Positions 17,101 to 26,875 of a DNA stretch of 64,000 bases are shown piece after piece (positions within the stretch are counted from its first letter, which is position 1; each line of letters starts with the position of its first letter). The translations under genes were made by a program, and so were the position numbers. The notes below the pieces were generated by a model. The model was not told the DNA's origin. It saw only the letters and a program-made list of their open reading frames with translations, and made no database searches. This stretch comes from Pseudomonas fragi (GTDB lineage: Bacteria; Pseudomonadota; Gammaproteobacteria; Pseudomonadales; Pseudomonadaceae): positions 1,922,001 through 1,986,000 of the forward strand of contig NZ_LT629783.1 in the NCBI RefSeq assembly GCF_900105835.1. Reading direction: 5' to 3'.

Positions 17101-19698
17101 ATGCCCACTCGTTTCAACAGCCGGACCTCATCCAACGCCCGCAAGGGCGGTTTGCAGCAGTGCACGTTGTCGTTGTTGACCGCCGCCATGCTTCTGGCCG
17201 GTGTACAGGCGGCTCCAGTCCTGGCGGCGACCGATGAGCAGCCGGCGACGCGCTCCGTGGGCAATTACAAGTTTGCGATCTCCCAGCAGCCACTGGCCTC
17301 TGCCCTGAATGACTTCAGCGCTGTCACCGGCTGGCAGGTCGGCCTGCCGGCAGAGCTGGCGCAGAATGTGTCCTCGCCCGGTGTACGCGGCTCGCTTACC
17401 CCGGAAAAAGCCCTGGACCGCCTGTTGATCGGCACCAACCTGGGCTACCGCAAACTGGCCAGCAACAATATCGTGCTGGAAAAGCGCAGCAGCTCCACCG
17501 GCACCCTGGCCCTGCAACAAGTGACCATCAGCGCCACCCGCCAGGAGCAGGACGTTAACTCGGTGCCCAGCACCATTACCGTCCATGACCGCCAGGATAT
17601 GGACCGCGATAACGTCAACACCATCAAGGACCTGGTGCGCTATGAGCCGGGTGTCTCGGTAGGCGGCGCCGGCCAGCGTGGCGGCATCAGCAACTACAAC
17701 ATCCGCGGCATCGACGGCGACCGGATCCTGACCCAGGTGGACGGCGTCGAGATCCCCAACTCGTTCTTCAACGGCCCGTACGCCAAGACCCAGCGCAACT
17801 ACGTCGACCCGGAAATCATCAAGCGCGTCGAAATCCTGCGTGGCCCGGCGTCCGTGCTGTACGGCAGCAATGCCATCGGCGGCGCCGTCAGCTACTTCAC
17901 CCTCGACCCCAATGACATCATCAAGCCGGGCCAGGACGTCGGCGCCCGCCTCAAGGCCGGCTACAGCTCGGCCGATCGCAGCTGGCTGAAATCCGGTACC
18001 GTGGCCGGCCGCTCCGGCGACTTCGACGGCCTGCTGCACCTGAGCCAGCGCGACGGCCATGAAACCGAGTCCTACGGCGATCACGGCGGCACCGGCCTGT
18101 CCCGCACCGCGGCCAACCCGGAAGACACGAAAACCACCAACGTACTGGCCAAGCTGGGCTGGAACTACAACGATGACGACCGTCTGGGCTTCACTTACGA
18201 GAAGTACAAGGACCGCCTCGACATCAATGAAAAAAGCGCGGTCGGTGGCCCGTTCAACAATGGCCAGCCGCTGGGCATGTACCTGTCGCGCAACGGCAAG
18301 GACACCATCAGCCGCGAGCGTTTCGGCCTGGAAAACAGCATGGCGCTGGACACCGCCGTGGCTGACCACTTCAAGTGGAGCCTGAACTACCAGATCGCCA
18401 AGACTGACCAGAACACCCTGGAAGACTACTTCCCCTTCAGCCGTCATGTGATGCGTTCGCGCAACACTACCTACGAAGAAAAAACGTGGGTCCTGGATGC
18501 CCAGGCAGACAAGGCTTTCCATATTGCTGACACCGATCACCTGCTGACCTACGGTGCCACTATCAAGCACCAGAAAGTCACCGGTTCGCGCAGCGGCTCG
18601 GGCACCTGCCTGGCCGTCGGCAGTGGTTGCACCGCCGTAGGCGCCGACAGCCCGAAAGACTATCTGGTCAAGTCCAGCGACTTCCCGGACCCGACCATCA
18701 ACACCTACAGCCTGTTCGCCCAGGACCAGATCAGCTGGAACAACTGGACCTTTATGCCGGGCCTGCGCTACGACTACACCAAGCTGACGCCGCATATCAC
18801 CCAGGAATTCCTCAACACCGTCAACAGCGACCAGAAAGGCACCGTCAGCGATGACGACAAAACCTGGCATCGCCTGTCGCCAAAACTGGGCATCACTTAC
18901 GCGTTCAACGACAACTACACCTGGTACGGCCAGTACGCCGAGGGTTTCCGCACCCCGACCGCCAAGGCGCTGTATGGCCGCTTTGACAACCTGCAGGCGG
19001 GCTACTCGGTAGAGCCGAACCCGGACCTGGAACCGGAAAAAAGCAAAAGCTACGAGACCGGCCTGCGCGGCAACTTTGACGCTGGCTCCTTCGACGTGGC
19101 GGTGTTCTATAACAAATACCGCGACTTCATCAATGAAGATGCCATCACCCCCGGTTACGACGATCTCAAGTTCCAGGCCAACAACATCAAGCACGCCACC
19201 ATCAAGGGTGCCGAGGTCAAGGGCCGCTTGAACCTGGACGCTTTCGGCGCGCCACAGGGCCTCTACACCCGTGGTTCGGTGGCTTATGCCCACGGCCGCA
19301 ACGAAGACACCGGCCAGCCGATCAACAGCGTCAACCCGCTGACCGCCGTCATGGGCCTGGGCTACGAGCAGCAGAACTACGGCGCACTGGTGAGCTGGAC
19401 CCTGGTCAAGAGCAAGGATCAGGTTGACGACACCAGCTACTTCGCCCCCGATGGCACCAGCAAGCAGTTCAAGTCGCCGGGCTATGGCGTCGTCGACCTG
19501 ACCGGCTTCTATAAAGTCACCAAGGACGTCACCGTCAACGCCGGCCTGTACAACCTGACCGACAAGAAATACTGGAACTGGGATGACGTGCGCGGCTACG
19601 ACAGCGTGGGTGAAGCCGGCGTGCTGAACCCGGCCAATATGGAGCGCTTGACGGCTCCGGGCCGCAACTTCTCGATCAACCTGGTATGGGATATCTGA
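17101..19698 (+). CDS. TonB-dependent heme/hemoprotein receptor with signalling domain
   Basis: Outer-membrane transporter of 865 residues. The start at 17101 has GGAGCG upstream. An alternative start 23 codons earlier is less likely. A signal peptide runs to about residue 43 (PVLAATDEQ). An STN signalling domain covers roughly residues 50-130 (LASALNDFSAVTGWQV), then the plug (TRQEQDVNSVPSTITVHDRQ, in part) with LRGPASVLYGSNAIGGAVSY. The barrel holds EGFRTPTAKALYG and EPNPDLEPEKS, the FRAP/NPDL pair typical of heme and hemoglobin receptors, with FRTP in place of FRAP. Together with the sigma and anti-sigma genes it forms a heme-sensing uptake system, and heme oxygenase follows. Confidence 0.9.
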   Translation: MPTRFNSRTSSNARKGGLQQCTLSLLTAAMLLAGVQAAPVLAATDEQPATRSVGNYKFAISQQPLASALNDFSAVTGWQVGLPAELAQNVSSPGVRGSLTPEKALDRLLIGTNLGYRKLASNNIVLEKRSSSTGTLALQQVTISATRQEQDVNSVPSTITVHDRQDMDRDNVNTIKDLVRYEPGVSVGGAGQRGGISNYNIRGIDGDRILTQVDGVEIPNSFFNGPYAKTQRNYVDPEIIKRVEILRGPASVLYGSNAIGGAVSYFTLDPNDIIKPGQDVGARLKAGYSSADRSWLKSGTVAGRSGDFDGLLHLSQRDGHETESYGDHGGTGLSRTAANPEDTKTTNVLAKLGWNYNDDDRLGFTYEKYKDRLDINEKSAVGGPFNNGQPLGMYLSRNGKDTISRERFGLENSMALDTAVADHFKWSLNYQIAKTDQNTLEDYFPFSRHVMRSRNTTYEEKTWVLDAQADKAFHIADTDHLLTYGATIKHQKVTGSRSGSGTCLAVGSGCTAVGADSPKDYLVKSSDFPDPTINTYSLFAQDQISWNNWTFMPGLRYDYTKLTPHITQEFLNTVNSDQKGTVSDDDKTWHRLSPKLGITYAFNDNYTWYGQYAEGFRTPTAKALYGRFDNLQAGYSVEPNPDLEPEKSKSYETGLRGNFDAGSFDVAVFYNKYRDFINEDAITPGYDDLKFQANNIKHATIKGAEVKGRLNLDAFGAPQGLYTRGSVAYAHGRNEDTGQPINSVNPLTAVMGLGYEQQNYGALVSWTLVKSKDQVDDTSYFAPDGTSKQFKSPGYGVVDLTGFYKVTKDVTVNAGLYNLTDKKYWNWDDVRGYDSVGEAGVLNPANMERLTAPGRNFSINLVWDI

Positions 19699-19713
19699 TC
19701 GACCCATCTCATT

Positions 19714-19749
19714 GCGCAGGCTTTTGCTCTGCGCAGTGAGGATTTTTTA
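19714..19749 (+). terminator. Weak terminator-like hairpin after the heme receptor gene
   Basis: TGCGCAG and CTGCGCA form a 7-bp stem with a loop of 9 and a T6 run eight bases further on. It could attenuate rather than end transcription into hemO. Confidence 0.4.
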
Positions 19750-19810
19750 CTGTGATGCGTCTTCCTGATCGTCTAGTTACAAAGCGCATCTCATTCTCAA
19801 GGATATTTTC

Positions 19811-20419
19811 ATGACCACTGCTGATTCCGCATCACGCCCGGCCTTGCGTTCCCAACGTCTGAACCAGATCACCAACGAGCCGCATCAAAAGCTCGACGCA
19901 CTGGTCAAGGCACACAAGCCATTTGATGACGTGGCCAGCTTCGCCCGCTTTGTCGTGGCCCAGTACCTGTTCCAGTCGGAACTCAAGGCGCTGTACACCG
20001 ACCCGGCCCTGAAACAAATCGTCCCTGACCTGCCAGAGCGCTGCCGCGCCGAGCAAGCCAAGGCCGACCTGGCTGACCTCAACACCGAAGTGCCTGCCCC
20101 GGTTGCCGGTGCAGTCAACGCGCCAAGCAAGGCCGAAGCCCTGGGCTGGATCTTCGTATCCGAGGGTTCCAAGCTGGGCGCTGCGTTCCTGATCAAGCGT
20201 GCCGTGGGCCTGGGCCTGAGCGACACCTTCGGTGCCCGTCACCTGGGCGAGCCTGCCGGTGGCCGTGCCGAAGGCTGGAAAAGCTTTATCCGCACCCTCG
20301 ACGGCCTGGAACTGACTGCCGAAGAAGAAGCCGACCTCGACAAAGGTGCAGTAGCGGCCTTTGAGCGTTTTACCGTATTACTGGAACACGCCTACGCTGC
20401 TCAGCCAGAACTGGCTTAA
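19811..20419 (+). CDS. hemO: Heme oxygenase (HemO/PigA type)
   Basis: Bacterial heme oxygenase of 202 residues that opens heme to biliverdin and releases iron in the cytoplasm. The proximal histidine is His25 in TNEPHQKLDALV, and the glycine-rich distal helix segment reads WIFVSEGSKLGAAFLIKRA (in part SEGSKLGAAF) near residues 117-132. AAGGA lies upstream of the ATG. Its place immediately after the heme receptor joins uptake and breakdown in one iron-regulated unit. Whether it gives the beta/delta biliverdin isomers typical of PigA cannot be judged by eye. Confidence 0.93.
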   Translation: MTTADSASRPALRSQRLNQITNEPHQKLDALVKAHKPFDDVASFARFVVAQYLFQSELKALYTDPALKQIVPDLPERCRAEQAKADLADLNTEVPAPVAGAVNAPSKAEALGWIFVSEGSKLGAAFLIKRAVGLGLSDTFGARHLGEPAGGRAEGWKSFIRTLDGLELTAEEEADLDKGAVAAFERFTVLLEHAYAAQPELA

Positions 20420-20420
20420 G

Positions 20421-20461
20421 CTGACAGGCCCGGCCAGCGCACGCTGGTCGGGTGTCCTTTT
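20421..20461 (+). terminator. Terminator after hemO
   Basis: Inverted arms around CCGGCCAGCG / CGCTGGTCGGG with a 2-nt loop, followed by CCTTTTAT. It touches the start of the next gene. Confidence 0.6.
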
Positions 20462-20878
20462 ATGCGTCCTGAGCTTATGACCCGCCAAACCCGATCTTCG
20501 TCGAAAATCGCCCGAATCCTGTTCGGCTTGCTGGCTTATGTGAGCCTGGGCATTGGCCTGATCGCCATCGTGATTCCCGGCCTGCCCACTACCGAATTCA
20601 TTCTGCTCGCCGCCTGGGCTGCGACCAAAAGCTCCCCGCGCCTGAGTGCCTGGTTGGAGAACCACCGCCTGTTCGGGCCGATCCTGAGCAACTGGCGCAA
20701 CGGCAAGATCATCAAGCGCAACGCCAAGATCAGCGCCACCGTGAGCATGCTGCTGTGTGCCGGGTTGATGCTGTATGTGCTGGATCACAACTGGCCAGTG
20801 TTCCTGGCGATTGCCGGCATGAGCATGGGTAACCTGTGGATCTGGTCGCGGCCAGAGCGCTTGCCAAGCCCTTCGTAG
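20462..20878 (+). CDS. DUF454 (YbaN-type) small membrane protein
   Basis: A 138-residue inner-membrane protein of the YbaN/DUF454 family with unknown role. It has the family core LGIGLIAIVIPGLPTTEFILLAAWAATKSSPRL (cited as VIPGLPTTEFILLAAWA), near residues 36-52, and a second hydrophobic segment at about 93-120. The start could be at 20462 or at the ATG at 20477 (MTRQTRSS). The stem of the hemO terminator occupies the region upstream, so the later one is possible. It stands at the end of the heme cluster and may simply be a conserved neighbour. Confidence 0.82.
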   Translation: MRPELMTRQTRSSSKIARILFGLLAYVSLGIGLIAIVIPGLPTTEFILLAAWAATKSSPRLSAWLENHRLFGPILSNWRNGKIIKRNAKISATVSMLLCAGLMLYVLDHNWPVFLAIAGMSMGNLWIWSRPERLPSPS

Positions 20879-21020
20879 CAGCTGACGAGCCTGCGAGGCT
20901 GCGTCCGGCGGCGAAGCCATCGTAAAACCAGAATACCGCTTTAACCTGACACGACGAAGTTGCCTGATTTACGACGGCTTCGCCGCCGAACGCAGCCTCG
21001 CTCCGCTCGTCAGCTGCTAC
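20875..21020. repeat. REPIN-type paired palindrome, GTAGCAGCTGACGAGC variant
   Basis: GTAGCAGCTGACGAGC at the left is inverted as GCTCGTCAGCTGCTAC at the right, with an inner pair GGCGGCGAAG / CTTCGCCGCC. Confidence 0.85.
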
Positions 21021-21030
21021 GAAAGACACA

Positions 21031-22458
21031 TCACAAGGATATTGCCCCGCTATACAGCGCATACGCCGCCGCCACTGCCGTGATCACCACCATCGCGAAA
21101 ATCACCTTCTCCCACGGCTTGAACAGCACTTGACCCTGCTCGCGCTTGGCCTTGGCAAAGAAGAAAACCCCCGGGGCATACAGCAACGCCGAGAGCAGCA
21201 AGTACTTGGGCCCCGCCGCATACAGCAGCCACATCGCATAGATCAGTGCCACAGCGCCCACCAGCAGGTCCTTGACCCGCCGCCTGCCAGCCCGCTCGTA
21301 GGTCTCGCCCCTCACGCACAGCAACACCGCATAGGCGGCCGACCACAGGTACGGCACCAGGATCATCGATGACGCCAGGTAGATCAGGCTGGTGTAGGTG
21401 CCCGCAGACACCAGGGTGATCACCAGAAAAATCTGGATCATCGAGTTGGTCAGCCACAGGGCATTGACCGGCACATGGTTAGCGTTTTCCTTTTTCAGGA
21501 ACGCCGGCATGGTGTTGTCCCGCGCCGTGGCATAGAGGATCTCGGCACACAGCAGTGCCCACGACAGCAGCGCCCCCAACAGCGAGATCGCCAGGCCGAT
21601 ACTGATCAGGATCGCGCCCCACTCCCCCACCACATGCTTGAGTACCCCGGCCATCGACGGGTTCTGCAGATTGGCCAGCTCAGGCTGACTCATGATCCCC
21701 AGGGACAGCACGTTCACCAGCACCAGCAGGGCCAGTACGCCAAGAAAGCCGATAACCGTAGCCTTGCCCACATCCGAGCGCTTTTCTGCACGCCCTGAAT
21801 ACACGCTGGCCCCTTCAATGCCGATAAATACGAAGACCGTGACCAGCATCATGTTGCGCACCTGGTCCATCACGCTGCCCAGGCTCGGCGTTTGTGTACC
21901 CCAGAAATCCCGGGTGAAAATATCCGCCTTGAAGGCCACCGCCGTGAGCACGATAAACATCACGATAGGGACGATTTTGGCCACGGTGGTCAACTGGTTG
22001 ATAAACGCCGCTTCCTTGATCCCGCGCAGCACCAGGAAATGCACGCCCCACAGCAGCAACGATGCGCAACCGATGGCCATTGGCGTGTTGCCCTGGCCAA
22101 ACACCGGAAAAAAATAGCCCAGGGTGCTGAAGAGCAGTACGAAGTAGCCGACGTTGCCCATCCAGGCACTGATCCAGTACCCCCAGGCAGACGAGAAGCC
22201 CATGTAGTCACCAAAGCCCGCCTTGGCGTAGGCATACACCCCCGAGTCGAGTTCCGGCTTGCGATTGGCCAAGGTCTGGAACACAAAGGCCAGCGCCAGC
22301 ATGCCCACTGCGGTGATTGCCCAACCTATCAACACGGCACCGCCGGCAGCATGCTCGGCGATATTTTGTGGCAACGAAAAAATCCCGCCGCCAATCATCG
22401 AACCCACAACCAACGCGATCAGGGCGTTGAGCCTAAGCTTTTGCGTCTGTTGCGACAT
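21031..22458 (-). CDS. ArcD-type amino-acid antiporter, paralogue
   Basis: Inner-membrane APC-family antiporter of 475 residues with about twelve to thirteen spans. The opening LRLNALIALVVGSMIGGGIFSLPQNIA, cited as VVGSMIGGGIFSLPQN, carries the conserved GGGIF loop. The start at 22458 (MSQQTQKL) has AGGTGA five bases upstream. A GTG two codons earlier is the alternative. It is strikingly similar over its whole length to the plus-strand ArcD at 22913 and is divergent from it. It may exchange arginine, ornithine or another basic amino acid. It is not in the arc operon itself, so a separate substrate or condition is likely. Confidence 0.88.
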   Translation of the reverse strand: MSQQTQKLRLNALIALVVGSMIGGGIFSLPQNIAEHAAGGAVLIGWAITAVGMLALAFVFQTLANRKPELDSGVYAYAKAGFGDYMGFSSAWGYWISAWMGNVGYFVLLFSTLGYFFPVFGQGNTPMAIGCASLLLWGVHFLVLRGIKEAAFINQLTTVAKIVPIVMFIVLTAVAFKADIFTRDFWGTQTPSLGSVMDQVRNMMLVTVFVFIGIEGASVYSGRAEKRSDVGKATVIGFLGVLALLVLVNVLSLGIMSQPELANLQNPSMAGVLKHVVGEWGAILISIGLAISLLGALLSWALLCAEILYATARDNTMPAFLKKENANHVPVNALWLTNSMIQIFLVITLVSAGTYTSLIYLASSMILVPYLWSAAYAVLLCVRGETYERAGRRRVKDLLVGAVALIYAMWLLYAAGPKYLLLSALLYAPGVFFFAKAKREQGQVLFKPWEKVIFAMVVITAVAAAYALYSGAISL

Positions 22459-22834
22459 CGTCACCTCGCCGAACTGCCAAGTTAAAACTCATGAATATCA
22501 GGCTACAGATGTTCACTGACTAAATATATGCACGCCCCACACGTTTAATAGATCGACGCAATAAGCCTGCGCTCCCTGATAAGCATTTTGCCTATTGAAA
22601 CCTAAAAAACCGTTCATATATAGGTGACGATTTAATTTCATGGAGGGGTTCATGAAACTTGAAGATGACATTTGCAAATCTGGAAATACTGGCTAGCTTC
22701 AATCCCCACGACACCGTGGGTAACGAACGTATTAATACCTGAAAACATCTCTGGAGTAAGGCTTTCAGGAAGCGTCATAAAAATGCGTGATCGCGACCTT
22801 CCCCGCTCTATCAACAATGGAATGTAGTAATGCC

Positions 22835-22848
22835 CTGATCTATGTCAA
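22835..22848. promoter_or_regulatory. ANR/FNR-type box upstream of arcD
   Basis: Read on the minus strand the site is TTGAC-ATAG-ATCAG, eight of ten positions of TTGAT-N4-ATCAA. It is 65 bp from the arcD start and probably drives anaerobic induction of arcDABC. The remainder of the 454-bp divergent gap contains AT-rich promoter-like sequence and no gene that I can support. Confidence 0.72.
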
Positions 22849-22912
22849 ATGGCTTAAATATCAATGGACTTAACTTTGAAGCCTCACTTCTCCTAGATTG
22901 GAGTCACTACAA

Positions 22913-24340
22913 ATGTCTGATACTCCTGGAAAACTGCGACTGGGTGCGTTGGTTGCTCTGGTAGTCGGCTCAATGATTGGCGGCGGTATTTTTTCGCTGC
23001 CACAAAACATGGCCGCCAGCGCTGATGTCGGTGCAATCCTGATCGGTTGGGCAATTACCGCAGTCGGTATGTTGACCCTCGCTTTTGTGTTCCAGACCCT
23101 CGCCAATCGCAAACCTGACCTGGACGGCGGCGTGTATGCCTACGCCAAGGCCGGGTTCGGCGATTACATGGGTTTCTCGTCTGCCTGGGGGTATTGGATC
23201 AGTGCCTGGCTGGGTAACGTCGGCTACTTCGTACTGCTCTTCAGCACCCTGGGTTACTTCTTCCCGATCTTCGGCGAAGGCAACACCCCGGCGGCCATCA
23301 TCGGCGCCTCGATCCTGCTCTGGGCCGTGCATTTCCTGGTACTGCGCGGGATCAAGGAAGCAGCGTTCATCAACCTGGTAACCACCGTTGCCAAGGTCGT
23401 GCCGCTGGTGCTGTTTATCCTGATTGCCCTCTTCGCGTTCAAACTGGACATCTTCACCAGTGACATCTGGGGCGTGAAAAACCCGGATCTGGGCAGCGTG
23501 ATGGACCAGGTGCGCAACATGATGCTGGTCACCGTATGGGTGTTCATCGGTATCGAAGGCGCAAGCATCTTCTCTTCCCGTGCCGAAAAACGTTCGGACG
23601 TGGGTCGGGCCACCGTGATCGGCTTTATCACCGTGCTGCTGTTGCTGGTACTGGTGAACGTGCTGTCGCTGGGCATCATGACTCAGCCTGAACTGGCAAA
23701 ACTGCAAAACCCTTCGATGGCGGCCGTGCTTGAGCATGTGGTCGGTCACTGGGGTGCGGTACTGATCAGCGTCGGCTTGATCATCTCGCTGCTGGGTGCC
23801 CTGCTGTCCTGGGTACTGCTGTGCGCAGAGATCATGTTCTCGGCGGCCAAGGACCACACCATGCCGGCCTTCCTGAAAAAGGAAAACGCCAACCATGTAC
23901 CGGTCAACGCCCTGTGGCTGACCAACGCGATGGTGCAACTGTTCCTGATCATCACCCTGTTCTCGGCCAGTACTTATCTGTCGCTGATCTACCTGGCGAC
24001 CTCGATGATCCTGGTGCCTTACCTCTGGTCTGCAGCCTACGGCTTCCTGCTGGCGGTACGCGCCGAGACTTACGAGAACGCCCTGGCAGAGCGCAAGAAA
24101 GACCTGATCATCGGCGGTATCGCGCTGATCTACGCCATCTGGCTGATCTATGCCGGCGGCCTCAAGTACCTGCTGCTCTCGGCCCTGCTGTACGCACCTG
24201 GCGCGATTCTGTTCGCCAAGGCCAAGCGTGAAAGTGGCCAACCTGTATTCACCAACATCGAGAAAGTGATTTTTGCCGCAGTCGTGATCGGCGCCCTGGT
24301 GGCTGCCTATGGTCTCTACGACGGCTTCCTGACCCTGTAA
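22913..24340 (+). CDS. arcD: Arginine/ornithine antiporter ArcD
   Basis: First gene of the arginine deiminase operon, a 475-residue APC-family antiporter that imports arginine and exports ornithine. The start at 22913 (MSDTPGKLRL) has TTGGAG upstream. The N-terminus contains VVGSMIGGGIFSLPQN, and about twelve membrane spans follow. The C-terminal span ends with AYGLYDGFLTL. It lies 33 bp upstream of arcA on the same strand. The ANR-like box ahead indicates induction at low oxygen. Confidence 0.94.
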   Translation: MSDTPGKLRLGALVALVVGSMIGGGIFSLPQNMAASADVGAILIGWAITAVGMLTLAFVFQTLANRKPDLDGGVYAYAKAGFGDYMGFSSAWGYWISAWLGNVGYFVLLFSTLGYFFPIFGEGNTPAAIIGASILLWAVHFLVLRGIKEAAFINLVTTVAKVVPLVLFILIALFAFKLDIFTSDIWGVKNPDLGSVMDQVRNMMLVTVWVFIGIEGASIFSSRAEKRSDVGRATVIGFITVLLLLVLVNVLSLGIMTQPELAKLQNPSMAAVLEHVVGHWGAVLISVGLIISLLGALLSWVLLCAEIMFSAAKDHTMPAFLKKENANHVPVNALWLTNAMVQLFLIITLFSASTYLSLIYLATSMILVPYLWSAAYGFLLAVRAETYENALAERKKDLIIGGIALIYAIWLIYAGGLKYLLLSALLYAPGAILFAKAKRESGQPVFTNIEKVIFAAVVIGALVAAYGLYDGFLTL

Positions 24341-24373
24341 CAACCTGTTTGTGTACTTTGGAGGATGACTGTA

Positions 24374-25630
24374 ATGACCACGGAAAAAGTGAAATACGGC
24401 GTGCATTCCGAAGCCGGTAAGCTGCATAAGGTTATGGTGTGTTCCCCAGGCCTGGCTCACCAGCGCCTGACCCCAAGCAACTGCGATGAGCTGCTGTTCG
24501 ATGACGTGCTGTGGGTCAACCAGGCCAAGCGTGACCACTTCGACTTCGTCACCAAAATGCGCGACCGCGGCATCGATGTGCTGGAAATGCACAACCTGCT
24601 GACCGATATCGTTGCCATTCCAGAAGCCCTGGACTGGATCCTAGACCACAAAGTGACCCCCAATCAGGTGGGTGTGGGCCTGGTCAACGAAGTCAAATCC
24701 TGGCTCAAAAGCCTTGAACCGCGCCAAATTGCCGAGTACCTGATCGGCGGCGTGTCGGCAGACGACCTGCCGGACAGCTTTGGTGGCAAGACCATCCAGA
24801 TGTTCCGTGACTTCCTCGGTCACACCAGCTTTATCCTGCCACCGCTGCCCAACACCCAGTTCACCCGTGACACCACTTGCTGGATCTACGGTGGCGTGAC
24901 ACTGAACCCGATGTACTGGCCGGCGCGTCGTCAGGAAACCCTGCTGACCACCGCGATTTACAAGTTCCACCCCGAGTTCACCAACGCCGACTTCCAGATC
25001 TGGTACGGCGACCCGACGGTGGACCACGGCAACGCCAGTCTTGAAGGTGGCGACGTAATGCCAATCGGCAACGGCGTGGTCCTGATCGGCATGGGCGAAC
25101 GGACTTCGCGCCAGGCCATCGGCCAATTGGCACAAAACCTGTTCAAAAACGGCGCCGTAGAACGGGTGATCGTGGCCGGTATGCCCAAGTCCCGCGCGGC
25201 GATGCACCTGGACACCGTGTTCAGCTTCTGCGACCGCGACCTGGTGACCATCTTCCCGGAAGTCGTGAACCAGATCGTTGCGTTCTCGGTATACCCGGAC
25301 GACAAGAAACAGGGCGGCGTGGACGTACGACGCGAGGAAGGCCACTTCCTCGACGTGGTAGCCAAGGCCCTGGGCGTGAAAAAACTGCGTGTCGTCGAAA
25401 CTGGCGGCAACTCGTTCGCGGCAGAACGCGAGCAGTGGGATGACGGTAACAACGTGGTGGCTCTGGAGCCTGGCGTCGTGATCGGTTACGACCGCAACAC
25501 CTACACCAACACCCTGCTGCGCAAGGCTGGCGTTGAAGTCATCACCATCAGCGCCTCCGAACTGGGCCGCGGCCGTGGCGGCGGTCACTGCATGACCTGC
25601 CCGATCATCCGCGATCCAGTCGACTATTAA
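24374..25630 (+). CDS. arcA: Arginine deiminase
   Basis: Cytoplasmic enzyme of 418 residues converting arginine to citrulline and ammonia. The start at 24374 ([17 protein letters not shown]) is preceded by GGAGGA. The family segments [14 protein letters not shown], with the substrate-binding Asp, and [13 protein letters not shown] are present, and the catalytic Cys406 lies in [10 protein letters not shown] twelve residues before the end. Length and Cys position agree with the well-studied P. aeruginosa enzyme. It is followed by a strong stem-loop and arcB. Confidence 0.96.
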   Translation: MTTEKVKYGVHSEAGKLHKVMVCSPGLAHQRLTPSNCDELLFDDVLWVNQAKRDHFDFVTKMRDRGIDVLEMHNLLTDIVAIPEALDWILDHKVTPNQVGVGLVNEVKSWLKSLEPRQIAEYLIGGVSADDLPDSFGGKTIQMFRDFLGHTSFILPPLPNTQFTRDTTCWIYGGVTLNPMYWPARRQETLLTTAIYKFHPEFTNADFQIWYGDPTVDHGNASLEGGDVMPIGNGVVLIGMGERTSRQAIGQLAQNLFKNGAVERVIVAGMPKSRAAMHLDTVFSFCDRDLVTIFPEVVNQIVAFSVYPDDKKQGGVDVRREEGHFLDVVAKALGVKKLRVVETGGNSFAAEREQWDDGNNVVALEPGVVIGYDRNTYTNTLLRKAGVEVITISASELGRGRGGGHCMTCPIIRDPVDY

Positions 25631-25645
25631 TAAACCCATTTGATT

Positions 25646-25679
25646 GCTTGCCCTGGCCCCTAAAAGGGGCAGGGCAAGC
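25646..25679 (+). promoter_or_regulatory. Intercistronic stem-loop between arcA and arcB
   Basis: GCTTGCCCTGGCCCC and GGGGCAGGGCAAGC form a near-perfect stem around TAAAA without a following T-run. It probably protects or processes the arc mRNA and does not stop transcription. Confidence 0.65.
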
Positions 25680-25707
25680 CGGTTAACCCGAAACCAAGGA
25701 GATCACC

Positions 25708-26718
25708 ATGGCTTTTAACATGAAAAACCGCAGCCTTCTGAGCCTGGTGCACCACACACCACGTGAGTTGCACTTCCTGCTCGATCTGTCCCGCGATCTC
25801 AAGCGCGCCAAGTACACCGGTACTGAAGAGCCGCACTTGAAAGGCAAAAACATTGCGCTGATTTTCGAAAAAACTTCGACCCGTACCCGTTGTGCATTCG
25901 AAGTGGCCGCCCACGACCAGGGTGCGCACGTCACCTATATCGACCCTGTGTCTTCGCAAATCGGCCACAAAGAAAGTATGAAAGACACCGCCCGCGTTCT
26001 GGGCCGCATGTTTGATGCCATCGAATACCGCGGCTTTGAACAAGCCGTTGTCGAAGAGCTGGCCAAGTACGCCGGTGTTCCGGTATTCAACGGCCTGACC
26101 GCTGAGTTCCACCCGACCCAAATGATCGCCGACGTGCTGACCATGCGCGAACACAGCGACAAGCCGCTGCACGACATCAGCTACGCCTACCTGGGCGATG
26201 CCCGCAACAACATGGGTAACTCGTTGCTGCTGATCGGCGCCAAACTGGGCATGGACGTGCGTATTGCCGCACCAAAAAGCCTGTGGCCAGAAGAGTCGTT
26301 CGTTAAGCAGTGCCAGGAATTCGCCAAGGAAAGCGGTGCCAAAATCACCCTGACCGAAGACCCTAAAGCTGCGGTCAAAGGGGTGGACTTTATCCACACC
26401 GACGTTTGGGTATCGATGGGCGAGCCGGTTGAAGCCTGGAACGACCGCATCAAGCTGCTGCTGCCATACCAGGTCAACAGCGACATGATCAAAGCGGCAG
26501 AAAACCCACGCGTGAAGTTCATGCACTGTCTGCCTGCGTTCCACAACTGTGAAACCAAAGTCGGCAAAGACGTGGCCGAGCACCATCCAAACCTGAAAAA
26601 CGGCATCGAAGTGACCGAGGAAGTGTTCGAGTCCCCAGTCAACATCGCCTTTGAGCAAGCTGAAAACCGCATGCACACCATCAAGGCGATTCTGGTCGCG
26701 GCACTGGCTGATATCTAA
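25708..26718 (+). CDS. arcB: Catabolic ornithine carbamoyltransferase
   Basis: Cytoplasmic enzyme of 336 residues that runs citrulline plus phosphate to ornithine and carbamoyl phosphate. The carbamoyl-phosphate loop STRT is at residues 57-60 and the ornithine-side motif FMHCLPAFH lies in the C-terminal domain. The 336-residue length and the ACT of [14 protein letters not shown] at the N-terminus match the catabolic ArcB type. AAGGAG is placed well before the ATG at 25708. It lies between arcA and arcC. A REPIN separates it from arcC. Confidence 0.95.
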   Translation: MAFNMKNRSLLSLVHHTPRELHFLLDLSRDLKRAKYTGTEEPHLKGKNIALIFEKTSTRTRCAFEVAAHDQGAHVTYIDPVSSQIGHKESMKDTARVLGRMFDAIEYRGFEQAVVEELAKYAGVPVFNGLTAEFHPTQMIADVLTMREHSDKPLHDISYAYLGDARNNMGNSLLLIGAKLGMDVRIAAPKSLWPEESFVKQCQEFAKESGAKITLTEDPKAAVKGVDFIHTDVWVSMGEPVEAWNDRIKLLLPYQVNSDMIKAAENPRVKFMHCLPAFHNCETKVGKDVAEHHPNLKNGIEVTEEVFESPVNIAFEQAENRMHTIKAILVAALADI

Positions 26719-26754
26719 GCCTGGCCACGGTAGTCATGTGAACCCATGACTACC

Positions 26755-26839
26755 GTGGGAGCGGGCTTGCTCGCGATGCAAACACCTCGATCCGTCTGAT
26801 GCACCGAGGCGATGCCATCGCGGGCAAGCCCGCTCCCAC
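26755..26839. repeat. REPIN-type paired palindrome, GTGGGAGCGGGC family
   Basis: Inverted copies of GTGGGAGCGGGCTTGCTCGC and GCGGGCAAGCCCGCTCCCAC within the arc operon, between arcB and arcC. Confidence 0.85.
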
Positions 26840-26875
26840 CCACGCGGCTCCCACACTTTTAAAAGGACATCTTCT

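Noticed and set aside
17128..19707. An 859-codon open frame antisense to the heme receptor gene
   Set aside because: Shadow of a GC-rich gene. The plus-strand receptor has signal peptide, plug and barrel motifs.
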